From positions 1,204,001 through 1,268,000 of the forward strand of contig JAQISU010000231.1 of NCBI GenBank assembly GCA_029339505.1: a DNA stretch of 64,000 bases, written 5' to 3'. Position numbers and translations under genes: made by a program. Source of the DNA: Unio delphinus (Eukaryota; Mollusca; Bivalvia; Unionida; Unionidae). This document shows, in pieces, positions 1 to 8,696 of the stretch (its first letter is position 1; each line of letters begins with the position of its first letter). The notes beneath the pieces are model-generated. The model saw nothing but the letters and a program-made list of their open reading frames with translations, made no database searches and was not told the DNA's origin.

Positions 1-2
1 AG

Positions 3-398
3 AACATCGAAGTTGATATTCCAGGCCTGACAGAGTCAAGGCGTGAAAAGCAGATTCTCGTATTAAATGATATTGTGCTGGTTGATATCAATGTCGTTGA
101 AGATGCATTGCGTGCTAATAAATCCCCATGGACGCTAGGTTATGCAGCAACAATACACTCTTCACAGGGATTGACTATATCGGATACAACTGTTTGGATG
201 GTAGATAATCGCATAGAATGGTCGAATTTAGTCTATCTCGCAGTGTCTAGAGTACGAAAAATAAATCAACTTCGAAGAATTGTCTTCGATGATGAAATCA
301 TTGGTGGCGATGATAATGACACCACAATAGATGATATTATTGATAAAAAATTCTCCGGTTACAAACAACAAGACAAAAAAAAAACAACGAGAATTTGA
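3..398 (+). CDS. SF1 helicase, C-terminal part (polymerase-helicase-HNH protein), 5' truncated by window
   Basis: The frame is open from base 3. It contains an SF1 helicase motif V (YAATIHSSQG, about 145-174) and a motif VI (WSNLVYLAVSRVRK, about 220-261) with the expected arginine. Walker A/B motifs would lie left of the window; they are present in the homologue at 21305-24520. The frame ends at 398, just after a run of ten A (375-384). The homologue reads straight through this point into an HNH domain, which here continues in the +1 frame from about 385. The product is inferred to unwind DNA during element replication. I am sure of the helicase family; the fusion to a polymerase is inferred from element 2. 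Confidence 0.8.
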   Translation, partial: NIEVDIPGLTESRREKQILVLNDIVLVDINVVEDALRANKSPWTLGYAATIHSSQGLTISDTTVWMVDNRIEWSNLVYLAVSRVRKINQLRRIVFDDEIIGGDDNDTTIDDIIDKKFSGYKQQDKKKTTRI

Positions 399-600
399 TA
401 TTGATGCTGAATTAATAATTACTCTGAAGCAACAACAGAATAATCACTGCGCGAGTTGCAATTGTATAATGCGTTGGCAGTATTCGGATAAGGATCCTCG
501 CCAATTCACCGTTGACAGAAAAAATAACAATCTCGGTCATGTCAGAAATAATGTGATGTTGACTTGTCTTGAGTGCAATAGACGCAAGGGTGCTAGTTAA
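331..600 (+). CDS. HNH-type nuclease domain, C-terminus of the helicase protein (frameshifted)
   Basis: The domain proper is at about 400-600. It has a HCASCN knuckle, then TVDRK, then GH..NNVMLTCLECNRR, which is the CxxC...D-R...N...CxxCN layout of a zinc-stabilised HNH nuclease. The upstream residues of this reading frame (331-385) are an out-of-frame shadow of the helicase. The homologous domain in element 2 is in frame with its helicase, so this is one protein broken by an extra A in the run at 375-384. It ends at 598-600 and overlaps the stop of the convergent integrase gene (593) by 8 bp. Inferred role: nicking or processing DNA during replication or resolution, not shown by sequence. 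Confidence 0.75.
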   Translation: MILLIKNSPVTNNKTKKKQREFDIDAELIITLKQQQNNHCASCNCIMRWQYSDKDPRQFTVDRKNNNLGHVRNNVMLTCLECNRRKGAS

Positions 601-1546
601 GCCCATGCGGTGGTAATTGAGTATCCTCAGGTATCACTTGTAATTGTTGTCTAGTAAAACCCCGTTGAGGGGCAGTTGAATCCAGTTTATAGATTGGAAG
701 TCTACCCGTAGATCGTGTTATACTAGATATCTTATGCGTAGTGACGCTCCAAATAGGATCAGTAGCCCTTTTTGTGCCACCCTCAAGCTCTCCTGGTTCG
801 TATAAGTACCTCACAATGACATTACTACCAAGAATTGGTTGGGAAACGCTAAAATCTTTTTGAATTTCCATTTCAGGTATTGACTTCTTTTTAATCGCAT
901 TGATAGGTTTCATGTTGATGGTTCTAGTAATCTCGTTATTCAGTGCAGTAATCACAGCTGGTAACCTTTTAACCCATTCACGGGATCTTTTTTCTTGGAT
1001 GAATTCTTTTGCGTATTGATATCCAAATAACCGCTCAGCAAGGGTTTTATTAAACCGTTCTACAATGGCCTGATCACGATGTAGCGCAGTATGTCCTCGT
1101 CTGATAGTGACTTTATGATTTTTCATTATTGATAACACTGCACCCTGAAATTCCTTGCCCGGATCAACTTGTAACAGATTTGGCCAGTGCAGAGGGCTCC
1201 TTCGATAAATCCTTTCAAATGCAGAAGCCACTTCAGTGGCTGATTTTGTTTTTAACGGTTCTGCTTCTTTGTATCGACTTGCAATATCAACTACGGTTAA
1301 TGCGTATTTGTAACCACGATCATGTGGCAGAAATAATAGATCAGCCTGATGAACTTCATTGGGTCCGGTCACATCAAAATGCGAGAAATTGATTTGTTTA
1401 GGCGGTGGTAGATAAATTTGCCATAGTGCCTGTTTGGATAACCAATGAGCCGCAGTGGTTTTTTTCACTTTTGCAGCGCTAGCGAGTTTATGGATTGCTG
1501 ATTTACCCCTCCAGTATCCTCTTGGGGAATAATAAATAGATTCCAT
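593..1546 (-). CDS. Retroviral-type (Polinton) integrase, DD35E
   Basis: This is a 317-residue open frame starting with MESIYYSPRGYW at 1546. I preferred this ATG over an upstream GTG at 1567, which overlaps the PLA2 gene. Counting from that GTG, the catalytic residues are D76 (HQADLLF), D135 (QVDPGKEF) and E170 (IVERFNKT). The last two are 35 apart, the exact DD35E spacing of rve integrases. An N-terminal helical domain precedes the core, and an SH3-like tail follows (NVIVRYLY onward). It is intact throughout. The start lies 7 bp after the PLA2 stop, suggesting co-transcription. It should catalyse strand transfer of the element ends into host DNA and create the target duplication. Confidence 0.92.
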   Translation of the reverse strand: MESIYYSPRGYWRGKSAIHKLASAAKVKKTTAAHWLSKQALWQIYLPPPKQINFSHFDVTGPNEVHQADLLFLPHDRGYKYALTVVDIASRYKEAEPLKTKSATEVASAFERIYRRSPLHWPNLLQVDPGKEFQGAVLSIMKNHKVTIRRGHTALHRDQAIVERFNKTLAERLFGYQYAKEFIQEKRSREWVKRLPAVITALNNEITRTINMKPINAIKKKSIPEMEIQKDFSVSQPILGSNVIVRYLYEPGELEGGTKRATDPIWSVTTHKISSITRSTGRLPIYKLDSTAPQRGFTRQQLQVIPEDTQLPPHGLN

Positions 1547-1553
1547 GTTGTTA

Positions 1554-1921
1554 TTAATTACCAGCACCTAACATCAATTTACTTTTCATAGCCGATTTTA
1601 TCAAAAAGGAAGCCAATTTTTCTTTGAAAGATTTATCAGAAATAGCATTTAACGCATGAATTAATTTCACATCTGCTAGATGCCTGTGCTGCAGATTACT
1701 GCTTTTATAAGATACATCATGAAGGTGACAGGCCTTATCAATAGCGTTTATTGGTTCCTCACCGGGTCGGGGCTGATTTTGATCATTGAGCCTGATATCA
1801 AGTCTTGTTCCCGGTCCACAGTAGCTATATCCTGGAAGGTGCTTTTCTCCGGGGTATTTTGCCCATGGGGTTCCAGGGAGTTTTGCTAATTTGGCTGCGA
1901 TATCACCTCCTCGTTTTTTTT
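1554..1921 (-). CDS. Parvovirus VP1-type phospholipase A2 domain protein
   Basis: This frame has no ATG of its own. It reads from an A-run at 1914-1922 to TAA at 1554-1556. It shows a calcium loop (GYSYCGPGTRLD) and the catalytic helix ACHLHDVSYKS with the His-Asp pair, followed by a basic helical tail ending LMLGAG. This is the secreted/parvoviral PLA2 fold used by parvoviruses, and also seen in adintoviruses, to breach endosomal membranes (known). The preceding zinc-ribbon gene (1886-2083) ends in the neighbouring frame right after the A-run. The two are probably one protein joined either by a -1 frameshift on the A run or after correction of a homopolymer error. The intact catalytic dyad argues for recent function. 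Confidence 0.85.
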
Positions 1922-2083
1922 TAAAGGTTCCTTGAGTTCCTTGGGTTTAGAAACAAATCTAAATTTCTTTGTACTACATTGTACGCATTTACCAGAAAGC
2001 GCTGATCGGTTATTTTTAGTTGTAATCGTCGTCAAGTCATCTGTGCCAGTACGTTTTTTACACTTCACACAATATAGATCCAT
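1886..2083 (-). CDS. DUF5679-like zinc ribbon, N-terminal part of the PLA2 protein
   Basis: This is a 65-residue frame that begins MDLYCVKCKKRTGT and has a second knuckle, GKCVQCSTKKFRFV. The two CxxC pairs plus the conserved Y and K/R pattern match the DUF5679 zinc-ribbon family, found in many dsDNA viruses and Polintons (recognised by pattern). The frame ends shortly after a 9-A run that contains the heptamer A AAA AAC in the zero frame. Slipping back one base there continues directly into the PLA2 domain. The start codon faces the packaging ATPase across a 17-bp gap. The role is unknown. As the N-terminus of a PLA2 protein it may be part of a minor virion protein. Confidence 0.75.
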   Translation of the reverse strand: MDLYCVKCKKRTGTDDLTTITTKNNRSALSGKCVQCSTKKFRFVSKPKELKEPLKKNEEVISQPN

Positions 2084-2100
2084 AATTTATATATAACGGC
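2084..2100. promoter_or_regulatory. 17-bp divergent promoter between zinc ribbon/PLA2 and packaging ATPase
   Basis: The whole gap between two divergent start codons is AATTTATATATAACGGC. It contains a TATA-like core directly next to both ATGs. Element 2 has an equally short AT-only gap at the same place (20021-20036). Similar TATATA tracts abut the ATGs at 24569, 24896 and 19297, suggesting a common late-type initiator. This is inference from position and composition. Confidence 0.5.
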
Positions 2101-2766
2101 ATGAATATAATTGATTATTCAGCTACCCGACGGCGGGAACCTATTAAACATCATGAAATGTTGCCGAATTCAATTAGAATGATTATAATCGGACCATCTG
2201 GAAGCGGAAAGACACAACTGCTACTTAATTTGATAACGAGATGGATGAAATGGAACAAATTGTATTTAATAGCCCCGAGTGTAGACGATCAGCGATGCTA
2301 TGAAGTGCTAAAGGATTTTAACGAGAAAGCAAAAGAATTTCAAATCGATGAAGATTTTATTGAGTTTATTACTGATATAGAGGAAGCCCCTTCCGTGGAA
2401 GACATCGATGGAAGTATTAACAATTTAGTGGTATACGATGATATCATGTTAGATAATCAAAAAAATCCTGCTAGAATATTTTCCCGAGGCAGGCATAAAA
2501 ACACTGATGTGATCTATGTCACTCAACGGTACACACAAATACCAAAAGTGATCAGAGATAACTGCAATGTGTTGTGTGTATTTAACGGCGTTGATACTCA
2601 TACGCTACGAAATATTCATCAGACCTGGTGCAGCGGTGATATGAATCATAATCAATTTAGAAATTTCTTTAGTCACGCTCAGTCAAAACCACACGGATTT
2701 GTGACAATAAATTTAGCAGACCCTAGGACACGATATCGTATCGGACTTGATAAAATATTCGGTTAA
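2101..2766 (+). CDS. A32/FtsK-HerA-type genome-packaging ATPase
   Basis: This is a 221-residue intact frame. Walker A is GPSGSGKT at residues 31-38, and Walker B is LVVYDD at 109-114. The segment GRHKNTDVIYVTQR (130-143) is the conserved sensor-like motif of A32 packaging ATPases of Polintons, adintoviruses and NCLDV. It would drive DNA into a preformed capsid (known family role). The length is normal for this subfamily. It is divergent from the zinc ribbon/PLA2 gene and stops 5 bp before the first copy of the terminal-repeat motif. It aligns end to end with the ATPase at 19364-20020. Confidence 0.93.
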   Translation: MNIIDYSATRRREPIKHHEMLPNSIRMIIIGPSGSGKTQLLLNLITRWMKWNKLYLIAPSVDDQRCYEVLKDFNEKAKEFQIDEDFIEFITDIEEAPSVEDIDGSINNLVVYDDIMLDNQKNPARIFSRGRHKNTDVIYVTQRYTQIPKVIRDNCNVLCVFNGVDTHTLRNIHQTWCSGDMNHNQFRNFFSHAQSKPHGFVTINLADPRTRYRIGLDKIFG

Positions 2767-2771
2767 CCCAT

Positions 2772-3023
2772 AGCAGCAGAGAGGGTGAGTGACAACGACG
2801 TTGCGACATCAACGAAAACGCGAACAATCATAAGGGTCGGAGACTTATTTTTTCGCGAGAAGGGTCTATTCGTACCGTTTTCAAGGTATAATAAAAAATA
2901 ACCAAAAAAAAAGTTGTCTGATTCACCCTCTCTGCTGCTGACTTCTATGTTAGTCACAATTAGTCGATTTGGTAATCAAAAAGGATGATGTTTCGATTTA
3001 GTCTGTTCACCCTCTTTGCTGCT
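2772..3023. repeat. Right terminal inverted repeat region of element 1
   Basis: The outermost about 78 bp (2946-3023), read inward from 3023, match the first 78 bp of element 2 (from 18755) closely. Both begin AGCAGC(A/G)(A/G)AGAGGGT and share ACTAAATCGAAAC and TTACCAAATCGACTAAT. The end motif recurs twice more: a direct copy ending at 2939 and an inverted copy at 2772-2786. Polinton termini typically start AG (known), which fits. The left partner and target duplication are outside the window, so the boundary at 3023 rests on the match to element 2. Confidence 0.85.
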
Positions 3024-3270
3024 TGACACAAATGTTAACAATCTACAAAAACAAAAATATTATTCTAAATAAAACAAACCATATTTTAACAAAATGTACA
3101 ATCTTTACCAACTGCAAAATATTTAGCTAATATAGAATTATACACTTCTAGGTAATAAATAAATTCCTTAGGTGTGCATCTACCAAAACATTTTTAAACA
3201 TGTAAATATTCATAAAATTTAATAAAATGTAGTAATACTTACACAGATGCCATATCTGATTCTGATTTGA

Positions 3271-4021
3271 TTACACAGCAAAAATTTGTTTCCTATGAAG
3301 TGTTAGCCCAGGTGTAGAAGTTGTGGCCATGTCTTCTGTGATATTCCTGTCTGTTTCTGATGTTTTCTTTGCACTACCATTCAATTCATAACTAATATAG
3401 CAAGGGAAAATAAATGTTTCATTAGATAAAAATTACATATACTGTTACAAATAATGGTATGCATAAAATATACTTAACTGTATTGCATTACTTTCCTTTA
3501 CAGTCATCACCATTTACATGATATATGATTTAGAAAAAAAAACAAACAAACAGAAGTGACTGCTTGCCTCTAAATAAAGTTGTATGGTTGCGTGTGAAAA
3601 TGATGATCATTAATTACCTTTTGGAAGCCTCAAAAACAGCAGCAGTATGTATCATAGTTTACATGCGGTTTTCAACGATACTGTTGTAGGTCTGTAACAT
3701 TTTATTTCATGCTAAATGGAATAATGCCAGTTTATATTAAACATGTTATATTAAAAGTTTTGATAAAGTATTAACTATGCAGAAATAAAATGGCGGTATA
3801 AAAACTTGACTGTTCATTGCAAAATTGATACTCACCTATAAAGCAAGAATTGGGCGACCTCTGGATAAATTTTCAGGCTCAGAGTGGACTTTAGTGTATT
3901 CCATCGTTCATGCTGGTCACCAATATTTATGCGTGTGCTGCCATAATTTGCCCAGAGAGCATCTTTTTTTTCCCTTTCAGAATCTGTAAGTATTCGCTTT
4001 CAATCTAGTGGCTTCCGCCAT
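3271..4021 (-). CDS. Probable host gene, two exons (function not recognised)
   Basis: Exon 1 (4021-3836) begins with ATGGCGGAAGCC in good context. After an apparent one-base shift it reads ILTDSEREKKDALWANYG and then INIGDQHERW, a pattern I associate with small invertebrate DNA-binding-like proteins but cannot name. It ends at a consensus donor (TATAG|GTGAGT). Exon 2 (3391-3271) follows a pyrimidine-rich acceptor (CCCTTGCTATATTAG|). The phase is preserved across the junction, and the frame runs SYELNGSAKKTSETDR to a TAA. The early shift in exon 1 could mean a pseudogene, an extra intron or a sequence error. This is the only plausible ordinary host gene I found. Confidence 0.45.
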
Positions 4022-5433
4022 TATTTTTGTAAACACGTGTTTGCGCAAGGCTAAAATTCGTTATCTTCGGGAGAGGTCAACTAAGAGGTTATATGAATAT
4101 AGGCGTGGCAAACAGCGAATTTTTTTGTCTGCCAAACAATAGGGAGGAATCGCGTATTTTATCACAAAATTCCGATACTAGCCCGATTTCGGCCTCCGTA
4201 ACAGCCTGAATCGTATTTATTCAACTAAATAAGTAATCATGAACTGAAAAAAGAAATATATAATTTCATTCGTTTTTACTTAGGTTGCATGCCTTTAATC
4301 AACATAAATGTGCATGTATGCGACTTCTGCCAACATATATTTTCTGCCTGTGGTGAACTGGGAGCTCTTTTATATAATGTAATGACTGCATAATTAATGT
4401 GATCTACGTTTGCCGATAGTTAGCAGTACCTTTCAAGGATAACGTACCATTTAGCGATAACGCAATACGATCTGCCAATCAGTATGATTGGTCACTTATC
4501 ATTTGAAATGCATATGCGAGATGAAATGTTTCTCGCGTACTTTGTCAAAGTAGTTATGATAGCTGAAACGTCTAAATAAAACATTGTTGAAATTCTCTTT
4601 TGCTGTTGTATCGTATATAATTTTAACATATTTTGAAAAGAAAAATAACTATTAGTTCAGATTCTTTGTTTAACGCAGGATCCACGCTCCCTGTTCAGTC
4701 AAACCTATGATCTGTCCGATATACATATGCAGGCACTATAAAATATTTTGAAATCAATGTGGACTTGAAATGGATGTCCGAGGTGCAGAGAAGAGGATAT
4801 ATTTGAAACAAAATACTATTATTTACTTTCTAGATTGCCATTTCTGTTTTTAGTTTTCAGATCGAGATTTTTGCAGAATTTAGTAGGATAATATGACCCC
4901 GAAAGGGTTAGTTCATATGGTGAATAAAGTAGGTGAATCGCCATATTGCAACAACTGTTTCTTGGAAAATTTATTAAAAACCACTCCATTTCTAATTACA
5001 AAATTTTGTCAACTTCTTTGTCTACTTATAGTATTGGATCAACAGCCATTAGTCATATGTATTCCATTTTGGAAAGACAATACTGTTCGAAAGAAAGCAC
5101 TTTATTGCTAAATATTGATAACAAGGTCACTAATTGACAGATCCAATACTCGTTAAAAGTATTCTTTATCACGTAGGTTATCGATAAATAGTATCAACAG
5201 CGTTACCTGCTGTCAACCTGCATAGCGTATCACTAGATATTGTTAAAATGGTCACCCATTGTCAAATGCGATACGCAGTCAAATTTCATTATAGTTCACC
5301 TGTGTATTTTCTATTATTAACTATTCATTGCAGTGCAGACAAAATATCAAATCGGTTATTATTAATACGTGGGGATCAGCAAAAGAGAACCATATAAGTG
5401 TTATTACTAATAAAAGCAACACTCCTAATACTT
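4022..5433. other. No gene seen (intergenic)
   Basis: This is AT-rich sequence without a convincing frame, RNA gene or repeat. Short open frames at 4893-5137 show no family pattern. Confidence 0.5.
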
Positions 5434-6425
5434 CCGGAAAGATGGCCGCCATTGCTTAACTGCTTGACAAAGGCTCTTTCGTTTTTGTGCTATTTTTCAT
5501 GATATATGTGCTTGTTGTTTATCTTCGTCTACATTATTGTGTTTCATCATGCTTTGACTGTTTTTGTTTTGGAAACGAGAACAATTATAATTTTTCTCAG
5601 ATGTTTTGTTCCACTGTTGCTTTTTAATAAACCACCATCACGCGATCGCCAGTCAATCCGGTTACGCTATAATGGATCCTCATAAATTGCAGTAAATGAC
5701 CATACCTTGGTTCTTGATATACATTGTGCTCAAGACTACACGAACTGGGACTACATTCATCATAACTTAAATGTAAACGGAAGCGAGAAAAAAGAAACGT
5801 TGTGTCATCTTAAATCGTCAACCATTGTGTCAACTGTCCCAGGGATACCACTACGTATTGCATTATTCAAAGATCATTCAGTAGGATCACCAGAAAAGCG
5901 CAAATAAATAGTTAATTTTATCAACGAGCAGGATATTGACGTCTTCTTCATGACAGAAACATGGCTATAAACATCAGGTGATGAACCCAATTTTTGGATT
6001 TATCATCCACCGATTACTCGGTCAAGTCGTTCCCCCGCAACTCTCGCGCATGTGGAATTGCTGTCATCAGAAAGAGTTCCATGATAAAATGTCTTAAGTA
6101 CAACACAACCTTCAATTTCTGCCACACATTGTTTGAACTAGACCAAACAACACTCACACTGGAAAAGAGATCAGTCCATTAAAAAACAAGCTGACTGAAT
6201 CTCTCTTTTTGAAGTAGTTTCCGAATCGTCTGGAGTATGGAAATACGATAGGTGGCAACCTAATTATTCTTGGAGATTTCAACTTTCACTTTGACTGTCA
6301 TGGAAACCCATATACGTCAAAACTCCTAGATTCCATTCATGATTTCAACTTTAAACAGTCAGTTAACCAATCCACCCATAAACTTGGTCACATTTGAAAT
6401 AGTATTTATATAGCTCTGACATAAT
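5434..6425 (+). mobile_element. LINE fragment, copy 1 (5' region and endonuclease domain)
   Basis: This segment is alignable with 7563-8590 over its whole length (both start CTTCCGGAAAGA). In its 3' half broken frames read IDVFFMTETWL (about 5935-5970) and LGDFNFHFD (about 6268-6294). These are the E-T and GDFN motifs of the APE-type endonuclease of CR1/L2/Jockey-type non-LTR retrotransposons (known motifs). Stops and frameshifts show it is dead. Similarity to copy 2 ends near 6425, after KLGHI. Confidence 0.75.
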
Positions 6426-6803
6426 GACTTTATTCAAGTTTTTCTTATTCATTTTAATGAGTATGTTTGACGACTTCTTTAAATAGTTAAATACAGAATT
6501 GATGGAGCAAAACCGTAATATTTGATAAGTGAATCTGGTGTTGGTCAAGTGAGTATATACTTCCAATACTTCTATCTATCTTCGCAAATGATCTTGAGAA
6601 ATAAACGCATTTCGCAGAATCACTGGAATTCCAACAATAATTCCCGATTTTTGAAGTTCTTTAAAATGTTTTTTTTTTTTTTAAAATAATCTTCAAAAAT
6701 AGAAATTTTAAATTTAACTATGATAATACAAAAATTACTATCTGGTTTTCAGATAACAAGAAATATTATATATTAATGAGGGATTGGTTTGTACTCCGAT
6801 AAA

Positions 6804-6843
<40 letters not shown>

Positions 6844-7562
6844 TTTAATCTGATGGACGATATGTGGGTATGATGCCAGATATTTATTTTATGTGCATTT
6901 GCTGCTTGCAGTTGCTTTTCCGGAACACACATGTATGGAGTTTAGAAGCAGGAATTTTAATAATTGCCTGTAATCTAGTTTGAAATTGAAAATGCATACA
7001 AGACAGATGGTTGTGCTATTCCACGTGGATTTACAAGTCACCAAACACGGGATTTAATCCGAAAAAATAATCCACATGTCACTAAATGAATCCTTCAGCT
7101 GACGGTTGCTTCACATCCAGGAAAAATACCGGTAAGTGTATACACTGTATATTGATGTATGCAAATAAGATTGACTCCACATTTGTACAGGTTTCAATGT
7201 GCAATATATCTTTGAATCCAGCCCGGTATTGGATGGCTGAGACTCTAAGATACACTACACACTGAAGAAATATTTCCACTAAAGAGTTAAATCTCTCTCT
7301 CTCATTCTCAATGACATATGATTTTATTACTTGTGCCTACGTTCACCTTCACCGCTTCCATAATATGTAAATGTATTTAGTGCTTTAATAATTGTATATC
7401 ATCCCCTAATTTGCCAATCAATAACATTATAGGTTTGAGGCTGATTTTTTGGCCTATATTTAAACAAAAGGTGATTATAAAAACGATCAAACATTTAACT
7501 GAATAAAGTAACATTAATTACCTTGCATGCGACTAATTATTCTTTATTTAACTCTAGATTAG
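6426..7562. other. No gene seen; contains a (CA)n microsatellite at 6805-6841
   Basis: Non-coding AT-rich DNA. The only structure recognised is a perfect CA dinucleotide run of about 18 units and a poly-T/A stretch near 6669. Confidence 0.6.
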
Positions 7563-8696
7563 ACTTCCGGAAAGACGACCGTTATCGCTTAACCTGCTTG
7601 ACAAAGGTCTTCCGTTTATGTGCTGTTTTTCTTAATATATGTGCTTGTTGTCTATCTTCGTCTACATTATTATGTTTCTTCATGCATTGGCTGTTCAGTT
7701 CGTATGTTTTATTTTATAAGTTTTCTCAGCTGTCTTGGTCAACGTTTATGACGCCTTTGTTTTTTTAATAAACCGCCATCACTTGATCGCCAGTCAACCT
7801 GCATACGCAAAGATTGAACGCCATTAATTGCTCTAAATGACCATACCTTGACTCTTGATACTACATTGCGCTCAAGACTAAACTAACTGGAACTATATTC
7901 GTCAATGCTTAAATGTAAATCAAAGCTGTCCGGTGAAGACCAGGAAGAAGAATTCAAGTTATCTCCCTTAAATTTTAACTCTTCAACCGTTGTGTCAACT
8001 GTCTCAAAGATACCATTGCGTATTGCATTATTCATCGTCCAATCAGTATAACCACCGGAAAAGAGCACATAACTAGTTAATTTTTATCAACGACCATAAT
8101 TCTTATTCTTCGTATTCTTCCTGAATGAAACATGGTTAAGGCCTCAGGAGATAAGCCGAAGTGCGCGGATTTAACACCCACCGCTTCAAGTTTAACACCC
8201 ATCAAGTCGTCCACCATCAACTCTCGCGGAGATGGAATTGCTGTCATCACAAAGAATTCCATGATAAAATGTATTAAGTACAACTCAACCTTCAATTTCT
8301 GCCACACATCGTTTTAACTAGTCACAATAACACTCACACTGGAACAAAGGTCAGTCCATTTTTCTGTCTCTATCGACCTCCTCCTGGTAGTAAAACATGC
8401 TGACTGAATCTCTCCTTTTGCAGCAGTTTCCGAATCATCTGGAGTATGGAAATTTGATAGATGGAAACCTAATTATTTTTGGAGATTTAAACTTTCACTA
8501 TGACTGTCAAAACTCTAGATTTCATTCATGTTTTCAACTTTAAACAGTCGTTAAACAACCCACCCATAAACTTGGTCACATTTTAGACTGGATTCATCAT
8601 AGACCTGATAATAATAATCTGCAACCCAGCCCTGTATCCCACGAACTTGCATCAGATAACCTCTGCATTATATGTCATCTAATCGTATCAATCCCT
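7563..8696 (+). mobile_element. LINE fragment, copy 2, 5' part (endonuclease domain)
   Basis: This is the second, longer copy of the LINE at 5434. It contains degraded endonuclease motifs (FGDLNFHYD near 8479) and goes further 3' (LGHILDWIHH..., then SHELASDNLCIICHL near 8640-8680), which is the usual end of the endonuclease domain in CR1/L2-like LINEs. The LINE sequence stops abruptly at about 8696 and resumes near 11061 with the region preceding the reverse transcriptase, so it was split by a later insertion. Confidence 0.75.

Larger units (their letters stand above)
1..3023 (+). mobile_element. Polinton/Maverick-like (adintovirus-like) element 1, right part
   Basis: This is a block of densely packed viral-type genes that enters from the left edge and ends at a terminal inverted repeat at 3023. 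Order seen: helicase C-terminus and HNH (+), integrase (-), PLA2 and zinc ribbon (-), packaging ATPase (+), terminal repeat. An integrase together with an A32-type packaging ATPase is the hallmark set of Polintons and adintoviruses (known family). The same genes in the same relative order occur in the element starting at 18755, inverted. The polymerase and capsid genes would lie left of the window. The integrase and ATPase are open and motif-complete, so this copy is younger than element 2. The two disruptions both sit in A-homopolymers. Confidence 0.9.

Noticed and set aside
593..606. Minus-strand 64-residue frame over the HNH domain (412-606)
   Set aside because: Antisense shadow; the plus strand carries the HNH motif.
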